Source: Metopolophium dirhodum
Lineage: Eukaryota; Arthropoda; Insecta; Hemiptera; Aphididae
Length of the DNA stretch: 64,000 nt
Direction: 5' to 3'
Assembly (NCBI RefSeq): GCF_019925205.1
Contig: NC_083566.1
Span: 10,230,001 to 10,294,000, forward strand
Each line of letters begins with the position of its first letter. Position 1 is the stretch's first letter. The notes beneath the pieces were generated by a model. The model was not told the DNA's origin, did not search any database, and worked only from the letters and a program-made list of their open reading frames with translations. This document shows, one piece after another, positions 36,937 to 50,000 of this stretch. Position numbers and translations under genes: made by a program.

Positions 36937-37620
36937 GATTCTGAGCGGAGTAAGGGAACTAGTAGTTTTACAATGGTGTTTATTTTTTTATTTTTTTATC
37001 CTGTATACAAAATTTTTATCAGAATTTCTTCGATTTCAATATATAGTATCTTATCGTTTAACAAATTAGATCAAGATGGTACTTTAGAGAGGTCATTTTT
37101 CGATTTTCTTAATAATTATTTAATGCCACGGGAAAAACCACCGACAAATTACAAAAAACCGCTAAAAATGGGATTTTAATTTCTAACGCTTTGTTTATCA
37201 CTATAGAAACGAATAAAAAATATCGTGTGAGTGGGTCACTGTATAATGGATTGTATTAAATTTGAATTCAATGATATCATATCATTGTATACGAAAAACG
37301 ATTCTGAGCGGAGACGGTTTGTTAGTCTGGATTTTTTATTTTGTTATTATTTATTATAGCCTGTAAGTTGAATAAATATTATAATATTATTATTTTTAGG
37401 TTTTTCGTAATTTGTCGATAGTTTGTCCCGTGGCATTAAATAACTATTGAGAAAACCTCTCTAAAGTACCATCTTGATCCGATTTTCTAAAACATAAGGT
37501 ACTATATGTTGAAATTGAAGGTTTCCTTCTGGTAGAAATTTTGTATACAATATAAAAAAAAAATAATATTAAAACACCATTGTAAAACCACAAGCGTCCT
37601 CGCTCCGCTCAGAATCTAAA
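36937..37620. repeat. Imperfect palindrome with AGATTCTGAGCGGAG ends
   Basis: The left arm (36937-37180) and right arm (37390-37620, inverted) share AGATTCTGAGCGGAG, GTTTTACAATGGTGTTT, TGTATACAAAATTT, AGATGGTACTTTAGAGAGG and TTATTTAATGCCACGGGA. The centre (37226-37325) carries the family A terminal block, GTGGGTCACTGTATAATGGA through ACGATTCTGAGCGGAGACGG. It links this family with family A. Confidence 0.65.
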
Positions 37621-37625
37621 ATTAA

Positions 37626-39200
37626 TGACAGCTGCTCGTAGCCAATTTTTTGATGTTTACGGTTTACCTGTTAAAAAGTTCAATATTGTATCGTTATTCG
37701 TTTTGATAAGTTTTATAAAGAATTATTAGTCGAAAGAATGAAAAGAGTTCATTCATTTTTTCAACCTGGTAAAATGAATTTTGTTTTTTTTAAACTTATC
37801 AGTTATACGTAATGGTAACGTTGTCACTAATTACATAAGTAGGTACCTATTTTTTTTTTAGAATAGGTACTTAAATTATAAAAGAATAGTTTAATAATAT
37901 ATTATAAGATTGAAAAATTATATAATATATTCAACATAAACCACATTCTATTTTGTACAAAAGAATAAAGAAAATCTATATTTTTTTGCCATTCATAATT
38001 ATTCATATATCATATACCTATATAATATATTATGAAATGTAAAGCAAAAAAATTGCGGTAACTTATAAATATATATTTATGCTCGTACGAAATTTAAGTC
38101 CTAGAACTACCTCTGCCGCAATATATTGCATTATAGTTTATAATAGCCATAATATTATGTACTATCTATAGGTATTAGTGTATAATAATAATATAGCCAA
38201 TATAGATAGTGCATAATCATTAACCTAATAATTAATATCAATAATATCATAAAGGTTTATGATATTAAGACATTAGTCATTAGATGAATGTGAATAATGG
38301 ATTTTACGAAAGTATTAAACACAATTTATAATAGCGTGATTGTATATATTTTGTATAATTGTATTAGTAATGATTTAATCAGGTGGCATCAACAACATAA
38401 AATAGATGTATACAAAATAGGTAGGTCGTAGGTACATTAATTCATACTTCATAGTCATGTAGTAGAAATACCCATGTTTCTACTGCTGGTGGAGGGGTCT
38501 AAGTGGGATAAAGCCCCCCCCGGATATTTTGATTAGCCCCCCCTTTCCATCCAGTACATTTTTTTTAGTTACATTTATAGAATATATTATGTTGTGTACC
38601 AGAAATATATTTGGCTATAGTCTCCCTATAAAAATTCATCATGCTACGCTATATCCTGCTGGTCAATAAATTCACCAAACATCTTTATAAGATGATCATT
38701 CATATCTCAATGCATTAATTATTCTAACTCAAATTTTTGAAATTTTAAGTATACTTACAGGCTATATTTTCAGATACAAACATTGTTCATACCATTTGAG
38801 TATAGTGAACTATGACAAATACATACATACATTTTAAACGAGAACCACCCAATTTAACCATAGGCACAAGGTATTTTCAAAAATGTTGATGCATCTAAAA
38901 ATTCAAATTGGAACGAGTAGTTTTTGAATTATTAAACTTCATGTTTTAAGAATAGGTAGCCAGGTAGGTAATAATTAATAACGTCGTAATGGTTTTACAT
39001 AAAATATAAAATAGACGTTATCTTTAGCATTAGCTTATCTATAGTCTAGGTCACCAACCGCTTAGACCTCACAGTAGTCACAGACCACTAAATCTTTAAT
39101 TCCAAATTTCCAAATTCTACGGACTAGTGGGCAACTATAAATTATACAGTGTTAGTGTTTTAATAGTTTATACTACAGTTTTAACAAAAATCGAAAATAT
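37626..39200. other. Intergenic, nothing recognised
   Basis: AT-rich. Short C-runs near 38513-38550 are the only feature of note. Confidence 0.3.
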
Positions 39201-39790
39201 CTCATGGCTATAAATAACGTAACTTTCTAGTAAACGTTTTTTTTGTTAAAAGTAGAAAAACTTGTGGGGAATCTTCTATTAAAATCGCTAATGTTAGTTA
39301 TGATAAGAACATTTTTTATTAATTTTTAACTAAAAAATAATTTGCACATTTTCGGCAATTTGATGAATTTTGTCAAAACCAGAACTTTAAATGCATAAAA
39401 AAATAACCGTGCCTATGCATCTTTAATATTTTTGAACTGCTATCAAAAGAACTAACGAGAAAACTGCTTTACGAAATCAAGCTATTTTACCAAGTGACAT
39501 TTTTTTTATCGACAACAATAATGTGAAAACAATTAACAAAATTCAAAAAATTTGAAAAATTATGCCATGCATTAAAAATTATAATACAACACAACCATTT
39601 GGTGAAAATGTCAAGTGTCTACAGTTATTCGTTTTTTAGTTACACCAAAAAATCAGTTTTGCGTAAAAATTTCCACTTTTTCCTGAATTTTTTTTTTTTT
39701 GTTTTTCCTAACGCTTTTGAAAACTAGGTACCTACTGAGAATTTTCAATTTTGACCAAAATGATTTAGTGGACAACCTAATCAGGGTACT
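39200..39790 (-). repeat. Family A-related arm, inverted and diverged
   Basis: Reverse-orientation landmarks include CTAAAAAATAATTTGCACAT, TTTGAACTGCTATCAAA, CTACAGTTATTCGTTTTTTAG and TCCTAACGCTTTTGAAAACT. Termini not found. Confidence 0.5.
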
Positions 39791-40439
39791 TACTTAAAAT
39801 ATCTATCCTCTCGAAGAATTTTTAATAACATAAAACGCTAATGTATAATTATAAATTATACACTTTAAGAGGTTTAATTTTTAAATCATCATTGGCGATT
39901 GACCCCATATTATTTTTAAACAAAATTGAACCCATTATCGTGGACCATTATTGGTGTCATAATTTTTCTATCCGGAATATTTGTTGACATTTTGTAACCG
40001 TGCCAATATACTACTAGTGTAGTTGTGGTACTGGTACAATATTGCGAAATTTAAAAAATAAATAATACGATACTGTCGATACTGTCAATAGTACAATAGA
40101 AAAGAGAGAAGGAAAATAATTCATACAGTGTACGCTCGACGTTATCACTGATTTATATTTTTTCTTTTATCAAATTTCTTTCAAGGAAGTCAACAACATA
40201 GATGATAAAATATTTACAACCGGATAAACAGGCATAAACAGACCTGGTACAGCTTACAGACAAAAAAAAACTATACAATATCTAATTGTTTTTGTTCTAT
40301 GTCATTACCAATATTATAATTTATAATGAACTATGTACATCCGTGGAATTTAATCTCTGTACGTTAAGTATATCGGAGTATTTTTGCTCATGACTTTATC
40401 ATGTTTTTGCTTATATTAAAATATTACATTAAATTAAGT

Positions 40440-41013
40440 ACTCTGTAGTGTTGAGTAATTTCGATCGCAGGTTAATATCCTGCAAGGCTGAAAATTGAGA
40501 CTTGCAACAGGCTACGCTTGATCGTAATTCGTGTTCGTCGTCTGACGCTTCTTTCATCTATTGCGTGTTATCGCCCGACGTTTACTTACATGTTGGTAAA
40601 TAGTTGTTATTATTATTATTATTGTTGTTGTTGTTGTTTCCGCTTGTGAACCGTGAGTGCGCGTCGTTCGTGACTGAGGAGTGCATTAGCGACGACGCAC
40701 CGACGAAATATCAATATATTATCATCGTACTGCGGTCTGCGACGACGGGCGTTCGGTCATCGGTGGTTCATCTGAACATTGATTACATTCAGAACGGCGC
40801 AGGTACTGCTCGGTTCTAGTTAACCGTAATAGAGGTCCGGTGTTCCGATTTTTGGTCTGCAGAACGTTGATCACGGACGAACGCGATCGGCGCCGAACAA
40901 TAGGGCAGAGTCTCGATACCCGCTCTATCGATCGTCCCAGACGACGATCGTTGTTACAGTTGCGCATTGCGTTAGCCGTCTGAATGGTCATTTGAAGATC
41001 AAAATCCGGTACG
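40440..41013 (+). promoter_or_regulatory. FBXO21 5' region
   Basis: Composition shifts from AT-rich to GC- and CpG-rich at about 40540 and stays so to the ATG at 41014. A (TTA)n(TTG)n microsatellite sits at about 40605-40638. The sequence resembles a promoter plus long 5' UTR. ORFs read through it (40604-40819 plus; 40722-41024 minus) overlap each other and match nothing known. No TATA box is clear. Confidence 0.45.
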
Positions 41014-44000
41014 ATGACGACCAACGCTCTAAAACGACAACGTGAACCCGACGACGAAATCGTCGTCGTCCCTGCCTACTCGTCCTCCAACTCTGATGAT
41101 GCTATGACCACCAGTTCCACGAATACCGCTACTACTACAATCCTGGACCTGCCGACCGAATTGATTGAGTATATTTGCTGCTGTGACTCGTTGAAATTGA
41201 TTGACGTATTCAACCTTTCTGTTTCGCATTCCAAACTCAACAACTGCTTGTTCCACGAACGAAACTCTTGCCTCTGGAAATCCAAATTCATACAAAAGTA
41301 CCTACACTTGTGTGTTGTACTTTTTTTTACTTACTTATAGTGGATATTTTATTTGTATTAGGTACGGTTTGTTGGACAATGAGGAATATGAAGTTGTTAT
41401 CGATGAAAAAAACACTTGGAAAGACGAGATCATGTTGCGTATGAGTTTGGATAAAGCTGTACCTGCTGAAATTATACAAATGCCATGCAAGTACATGAAG
41501 TTTAAAAATGTACCATATCATTTATATCCGTTTAGTCAATATCTGAACTCAAAAAATGAAGGCCATAGATATTATGTTCTATCAGCAATTGCAGCTTATT
41601 ATAAGCAACTACAGAGTAACGAATGGTATTTTTGTGGTTTAGAGTAAAGTAGAATAATGTTTGACTCATCAATATTTATTTTTATCATTTAGCTGTAATG
41701 AAAATTATGATCTATTGTATATGGCACATCAATTTCTTATTTATTCGTGCCAAGTGTATTTTGGTTACAAGTTAAGTCATTTCTTAAGTTTACCACCGGC
41801 GGAACAAATTGTTGAACGAGGATTTTACTTACTTGGACGTTGGTGGTGTCCTACGGTTAACATACCATATCGCGATATAAGTAAGTCTACTGTAAACTGT
41901 AATTTTGATACATTTGTAATAAATGGTGATAATTGTGTTACTAATATTTTTCACAGACAAAAGTTTAAACAACATAGCTATTGATGTGTGTAATCGCATT
42001 CGTTCAGCAAACCCAGTACATCCTCTGTTTGAGCATGAAAACTGTTTGAAACAAGTGGTTGAACGAGGAAAATTCAATCTTAATAATGATTTATTTGATG
42101 AGACTAGCACAATGTTTATACTTGACAACATAAGACAAATCATATTTTCAGAAGATCAACTGGTTTGTTATTGTAACCACGACTTAAATTGCTTTTTGTT
42201 GCAGCAGGTATGTTTTTATCTCAATGATTTTATTATTCATAGTCAATAATGGTACAATTAATTTAACCTAGGTTATTGATCGGAGAAAAGGTTCTGTATT
42301 TTTGCTGTGTGTAATATTTGAATCAGTTGCTAGACGATTAGGAGTAAAAGTTCGTTTAACTGCAACATCTGTACACAATTTTGTATCTTGGTCATCTTCA
42401 TGGCCGGGAAACAAACGTAAGAACCCTACATGCTACTTGGTAGATATCGCTGGTGGTGGTGTCATGCGGAAGGCTACAGTTTGTCCAGTCTCAAGAAAAT
42501 TGCCAGAACAGTATATAGGAAATTCTATACTTGACGTAAGTACTCATAATTTATAAAAATATATTATAACTCGTATAATTTGAATGCTCATAGATACTTG
42601 TACCTAACCCATGTCATAATAACAAAAATTCTATTTTGTCATTTAGTTAAATGCCTTTATTATCAATATTATGCTTGAAATTATGTAAATATTCATTGTA
42701 TAAACAATATGCTTTAGTACAATTTGAATTTTTACACCCTGTACTATCTATAACTAAAAAATCCATCATTTCTGTTATTATTGTTATGCATAGAATAATG
42801 TATAATTTATTTGTATAATAATTGACACCCCCTACGAAGATGGACATAACTCGTTTTTGACAACTTGTCAGTGTAACTATTCAATTCTTATTCTGATAAT
42901 AAAAAAAAAATTTATTTGATTTACGTTTAACAATTACGCTAACAATTTTTTGTTTTTTCCTAATTATTTTCTTTTGTTGACCTAAGTCCTTGAGTTACTT
43001 CCTATTATTTTAGAAACTACAAAGATTAAACTATTAACTCAAGTTAAGTCTTTTTGTAGAAAATATATTGTTTTAATGAGAATGTATTTCAAGTTCAGTC
43101 TTTTTTTATAGAAAATTTACCGTCTTGATGAAAATGTATCTCAAGTTACGACTGTTTTTGCGGGTAATTTATATTTAAAGATAGACTTAACTAAAGGTAT
43201 GGCCTTGTTCACTGGTAAAAAAATATTAGGACTTTATATTTTATCAGATTTAGAACCTCTTTGTCATAGTTGAGTCAGAGGCGGCCTAGTTCCTTCATAG
43301 CGGCCTGGGAACTTTTTTCCTGCAAAAACCATTGTCTAAGGTCTAATCTATAGAACATTACAGCACTTATATTTAAAATATCACACATTTTCTCAGTTTA
43401 ATATTCAAAATATAAATAATAACAACAGGTACATAACATTTATTTAGTGTTTAAGTTTTAACAACACATACATAATTTAATGATACATTATGATTTTGAA
43501 AAGCAATGCATTAAAATACAATTACTATTTAATATTGTTTGTATCAAATATATTATTGAATCTTACAATAATAGTTTTTTTCTAGCATGTAACTTGTAAG
43601 TAACATACCTAAATTTGAAGATATACATTCAAATCCAGAAAAACAATGTTCAACAGACACCTATAATAGTTTTCTATATACCTAGTTATTTCTAATAATT
43701 AAGTACCATAAAATATGGTGAATAAAAACAAAATAATGCAAATGTAAAAGTTGTTACTTTGATGTCCACCCTATGTGTTATCAATATATTTTCTTCATAT
43801 TATTTATTGTCAATAACTGGTTTTTATCAACATTTTTATATTCAAATACTATAGAAAAATATAAAATATGTGGTCTTACAGAAACATAACAATATGAAAT
43901 TATCAATGAAGAAAAATTAGATTTAAAAACATTATTCAGGAAAATTTATTCATGAAGACAACACTGTGGAATACAGATAGCTAATAGGGCATAGGCGATA

Positions 44001-47000
44001 GGACTCTTAGACTATTCTTTTCTATTATATTATAAACCATTTAACCAATTTTAGTGATAATTGTATACAAATTATAATTTATAGGACTTATAATTTTACT
44101 ATTATAATATATTATATAAAATTTGACTTGACTTACCTTTAAAAATTCAAAATTACTGATTAGGATTGCAAACATTCAATGTGCTTCTTTCCAGTAGTCA
44201 CTGCAAAATACAAATTAACTAATATTACAATATCCTAGACGACAGACTCGTGAGTTGTGGACGAAAACAGTATATTTTTAAATTATATAATAATAATATT
44301 ATATTGAATTATATCATGGTATATAAACAACAAGTGGTACAAACCCACAAGATTGCCGGCTGTGTCATTGGCTATCATTTATATTTATGTAAATACTGTT
44401 TCTCAGAACAACAAAATATAGTTTTAGGTATGATTAGTATTGTATTATTTATGTCATTCTAAATTACCCGGCGTTGCCCGGAAAAAAAATTGTGATCGTT
44501 CAACTTATTTTGGATGTAACACATTGTGGAAGCAAGTCTTTTTAAGTGGTGTAAATGATATTATGTTTAAATGTATAGCCATCCTGACTGATGTTGTCCG
44601 TGAGATTCGCAGCAGTATATTATCAGCTAGTCAATCTACCTGCGGTAGATCGTGGACCCCGTGTGGTTTGTACATAAGTGTATAATTTAACTCTAAAGTA
44701 TCAAAGTTATACCAAGTTTATTGTTTTTACTTTATTTAACCTACAGCGGAATAATACAATCAATTAATACAAAATCCTAACCTAACCTAACCGTACTAAA
44801 ATATGTAGATAAAAAAAGAAACAAACATTTGTATGTATAGATAAAGAAGAAAAATATAAAAAGTAAAAATAAGAAAACAACACATGCAAAAAATTGATCC
44901 ACCGACTGAAACCGTGGTTCGTTCTTGAGACATTCTGTACTAAAATACATAGAAGTGCCACTGCGCCAACAAGCTTATCACATTAACAATAATAATAATT
45001 ATTAAATCCAATAGCAACCATTTATAAACAAAAATTTCCATCGTTAATCTCAAAATCCCCGTGCTCTCTGAGTTAGACCTCTAATTTACCATTTTTTAAG
45101 TAACCTATCTTCTTCTCAAAGGTCTAATCTATCTCTGTATCAAATTGTATCGCAATCGGATGAATGACTTAGGAATGCATAAAGGAGACACACACAGACA
45201 GACAGACAAACATTAATTTTTATATATTACTAGCTGATCCCTTGCACTTAATTGCCCATTAAAAACGTCAACTCTATAAAAATTTTCATTGAGGTTAGTC
45301 CTCTCCCTTTTTAAATTAGCCTATCTTCTGCCCAGAGGTCTAATCTACCTCTGTAACAAATTTCATCAACATCGGTCCAGCTGTTTTGGAATGCATAAAG
45401 GACACACACACAAACAGACAAACAAACATTCATTTTTATATATATATATTTAGATTTTACAGATTTTAAATCAACCAAAAACTGAAAAACTATGATTATA
45501 ATATAAAAATCGTAATAAGTTGCTTAATATACAACCTAACTGCCCGGCCCCATAATTTGATTATTCGAACGGCCCATCGGGGAATTTTTTGATCTTCCAG
45601 TCCGCCCCCGAGTTGAGTTAATAATAATGTCGTTTTTGTAAAGAATTAAGAAAAAAAATCACTATCAGATAATCAAATAAAACCAAAAATGAAAAAATTG
45701 AGTTATGTCTTTCTTTGTAGGAAGTGTAAAATTATGGATGGATATTATTATAATTTTAGGATATTAGTTAGACATATTAAGTTATTTGTATATTATTTTT
45801 GTAATTTAATGCTCAATTTCCTGGATGAGTAATATTTTAAGGTATTGACTAATTCATTAAGCCTAAAGAAAATTGTCATCATTGAACTATACTCTATTCA
45901 AGTTAAGAACCATACTCTACCGACTTGTGCGTAGGGACGTGGCATTACTACACAGCAGGTATATAGATAGCTGACTGACTTGACTTAATGGGGCTGACAA
46001 ATGGATGTTGCTTGATTACTAATAACGAAAACTGGTCATTGCAGAGTAAGGTTCTTAACTTAAGAAGATCAGTGGAGGACAGTTATTTTAGCCAAAACAT
46101 ACCAATCGTACTGATCGACCTAGTAATGTGATAATAGTTTTTAATACTGATTTTGTTTCGTTATTATGTCTAATTAAGATCGGTTAGTCCACTTTTCCCA
46201 ATCCCCCCCACCCCCCCACCACTATAATTATAGTTTGAATATTTTGAAATTTCAGAATTTTCAAAAGTTGGTTATTTGGATATAAATCGAAAATCTTAAA
46301 ATGTGGACTGACCGATCTCAAGTAGACATAACAAATTAAGATAAGTTTTTTGAAATATTATTGTATTAATAGATCAATCGGTAAGGTGGAACAAAAATAC
46401 ATACAGTTGTGCACAAATTGTTTACTGTAAAGGCGTACAACGCCAAAGCGGTGACTTGTACATGCACGTGCGGAGCGCTCCGCTATTTCTTTAACACTTG
46501 CTACGCACACATTTACAATACACGCATGCATACAATTTGAAAATTGGCAATTATGAACTCCTTAAAAACTGTCCGCCACTGATCCCCTTAAATAGAATAT
46601 ACTGTATTTGTAAAACTATTCATTGACAATCAGAGTTTGGTAAATTGAATAAATATGATAAGTTCTTAAACTATGAAACTGTTCAGAATTTGAGAATAAT
46701 ATTTTTTGAATTTAGACATCTTAAAAGTTTGAATAGTTTAAGCAAAGTTATGTTTAAAATGTTCGAGTTAAATTTAAAAAGTTCATTGAAATTTGAAATT
46801 TGAAAATAAAATCTTTAAAAGTTTAATATTTTTTTTAAGTAAGATTCAAATTGGAGAAAAAATTAAGTTTGACTCATCTCTAATTTTATGTATCTGTATT
46901 TCTGATGCGATTATATTAAAATTTGATGCATCAATTTATCATCCAATTGTAGTTGCACTATTCTCTGTATTTAATTCTTATAACTATCTAAAAATGTTTT

Positions 47001-50000
47001 AGTTATTTAAAGTTTTAAATAACAAAAAAAAATTTGGTTTAACAAATTAATGTATAAAAACAATACTGTGAACTTCTGTAATCATTATTGGTAGTGCTTT
47101 ATTAGAGGTGTCCCTATGACAGGGTGAACAGAGCCTTCCCATTGGGCACAGCTCTTGAACAAAGCTTAACACATGCCTATGCAATTTAATTTTAATTTTA
47201 AAAATTTTATGAATCTCGTAAATGGCGCTAACACCCAAACAATAGAATTGTTATGGGCAATATTAAAATTTAAAATATTAAGAAAAATGTGTGGGACTAA
47301 TGAAAATCTATTACCACACCATTTAATTGAATGTTGGTATCGCTCAATAAAGAATCGGAATAATTTATTTATACATTTTTTGGAAGATATAAAAAAAGTT
47401 TATGTTTCATAAAATGTAATTGTAACAATTATCATATTTTGAACATACTTTATATATTTTGACTAATACTAATTGTATCATTTGTTTTGTAGACACAAGA
47501 AACTTTAATGTATTAATTAATATAGTTAATTTTTAATTGAATTACATTTTTATTACATAATATTACATATTTATTTATAATTTTTATTTAACTAGTTATT
47601 TACTGTTTTCTCGGTAGATCATACATTAAACCTTTAAATGCCCGGTAGATCACACACTTTACCAATGTCCCTAACCTCTTCCCCCACTATATTTAAAAAA
47701 TAATATTTACTTTTTTTTGCTCTTACAAAAATGTACTTAATTATGAATTTTTTTTTTATCAGAAATTATTCACGTGCCCTATAAAAAGTTTATCTTTATT
47801 TTGCTATAATATTTACTAGTTATACTTGTACAAATAATTATCTGAATTCTAATTTTTAGTCAGTGCACCACAATAAATTATTTTTCTACTTTATCACTGA
47901 TAAACTACAATTTTAGTACCCCCAATTTTTATTCGCCCAGTAAGGGTGGTACTGTATTATATGTGTCTTATTGACAATACTAGCTGTCATAATTGATTCC
48001 TATACGGCTACATAGCTTTATATTAAATTATATTGATAACCGGTGGTCACATTTCTCATTTAAATGTTGATAAATGTATTTTAATTATCCAGTGCTTGAA
48101 CCATATATAAATTTTTAAATCTTGATTTGAAACTGTTTTTTAGATTTCAAATTTTTGAAATTTGTTAGAATCTTAATTATGCTGTGCCATCTGCTAAAGT
48201 TCTGAGTGGCAGCAAATGTTGTTTTGTATACATCAGAATTTATAACACAAATTTAGGCTTTGTATATAAAAGGTCCTACAATACTTAGTTGGGCAGTTTA
48301 AATAGTAAATTAGCTATTTAGAAATAAGAAAAAAGAAAATGTTAAACTTAGATGTACCACAAGGTTTCAAATTTATAAATTTTAGTTCTACAAGTATTGT
48401 GTTCTTTTTTTCAGTACTATACTTAATATTTTTTATTTAAAAATCTCTAGAATTGTCGATCAACATTTATTTTAAAAAGCATAATATACTTTAGACATTT
48501 TTGAAAATGTATTTACCTAACCTTGAATTTGATTTTGTTTTAATCATAAATATATACATAGTTTAAAATTAAATCATCTGATTGAGCGAGTTAAATTTTT
48601 TTAGTAGTATACATAAAGTAAACTGTTTCTGACTGTCCACCTAACTTATACCTACTGAACTACCAAAATTTACTGATTATATAAACAATATAATATTTTT
48701 AAAAAAACCAAATAATATATTACGAAAAGATAAATCAGATTTACTGTAGGGTAATATATGTATATTTTTTTAGTTGTTTTGGACATTTAGTAAAACTGTG
48801 GAACAGCTCACTATTGAAAATATGGCTACATATAAATATGTGTTGGATTTCCAAAAACTCTTAAAACCTGATGATTCTGAGGTTGAGTTTAAATGTCAGA
48901 AATTCCATCAGTATTATGACTATTGTCGATGTCCCTTACTCAGAAATCCGTCTAATCCCTATGTAAGTATTCTACTATTCTGCAATACCTTACATTTATA
49001 TTTTATTCAGTTTTTACTTCTCGATGTCATTATTATTATTTATTAACTGTTTTCAGGCTCCAAACCATGTAGATGAGAAGAACATTATGTACACAGATGT
49101 AAGTGATAAAACTTATTGTATTTGATAACTGAAATATTTAACATAAAACTTCTTTTAATGATCAGTGGGAAGAAATTTTCCCCCTAGTACCTAAAACACG
49201 TGGTGAGCTTCATGATCCAAAATATTCAATTGGCATGATGATTGATACCATTACAATGGGTAATGGCTCTTGTTCGAGCATAGTGACTAAACGTGGTGTT
49301 GTTGTGGGCTGGACAAGAGTGCCCAGTAACAACCCATTGCCAAATCCAACTGTTTATCATGTGCTCATCAGACCTGATCATTATTTCAGTACAGCCAAAT
49401 ATCAAAACCCTGTTATCAAAGCTATATGGGAAGGCAGATATGGTATGTCGGAATTGATTTTGACTATTGGCTGAAAATGATTTTTTTTCAAAGAAATTGT
49501 ATTCTTGCATTTAAATGCCTTTTCGTATGGTTATTCTGTTTTAATTGATTGCTTTTGCATGACAATATTTTCTAAAAGGGTAAATTAACAAATAGATATA
49601 ATATAAGACAAGGTTTGTTCTTCCACCAAAAATACATGTACGGCTTTTCTAAAATAATTAAAAACCAAACGTAAATGAATAGTTTCATTATTTCAAAATT
49701 AAGCATTAATCATAATGGTTTTATTTATTTAATCAGTTAGATTACTCGGAGTATGACCTAGAAGGACCAAAAAAAAGAGGTCCCTCCAATATTTAATTGT
49801 AGACCCATATTGACCCCTAAATTTACATTTTTTAAATTTTAAATAATATAATAATACTTAAGTATAATTGCACAATACACATAACAAACACTATAAAATA
49901 AATATTTTATCTATCAATATATATATCAGGGGTGGTCAAACTTTTTTTGATTAAAATCTGAGCATATTATAATATGTTTCCTTTGAGGATTGACTAACAA

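Larger units (their letters stand above)
42536..48773 (+). other. FBXO21 intron 5, 6.2 kb
   Basis: Contains a diverged tandem repeat of about 55 bases (about 43042-43150), the tandem dispersed-repeat tails at 44460-45462, a small inverted pair at about 45899 and 46048 (AAGTTAAGAACCATACTCT / AGAGTAAGGTTCTTAACTT), C-rich runs near 46203, and a transposase fragment at 47173-47412. No alternative exon is convincing. Confidence 0.75.

Noticed and set aside
40604..41024. Open frames upstream of and opposite FBXO21 exon 1
   Set aside because: They overlap each other, match no family, and lie in the GC-rich 5' region; upstream short frames are possible but not supported as proteins.
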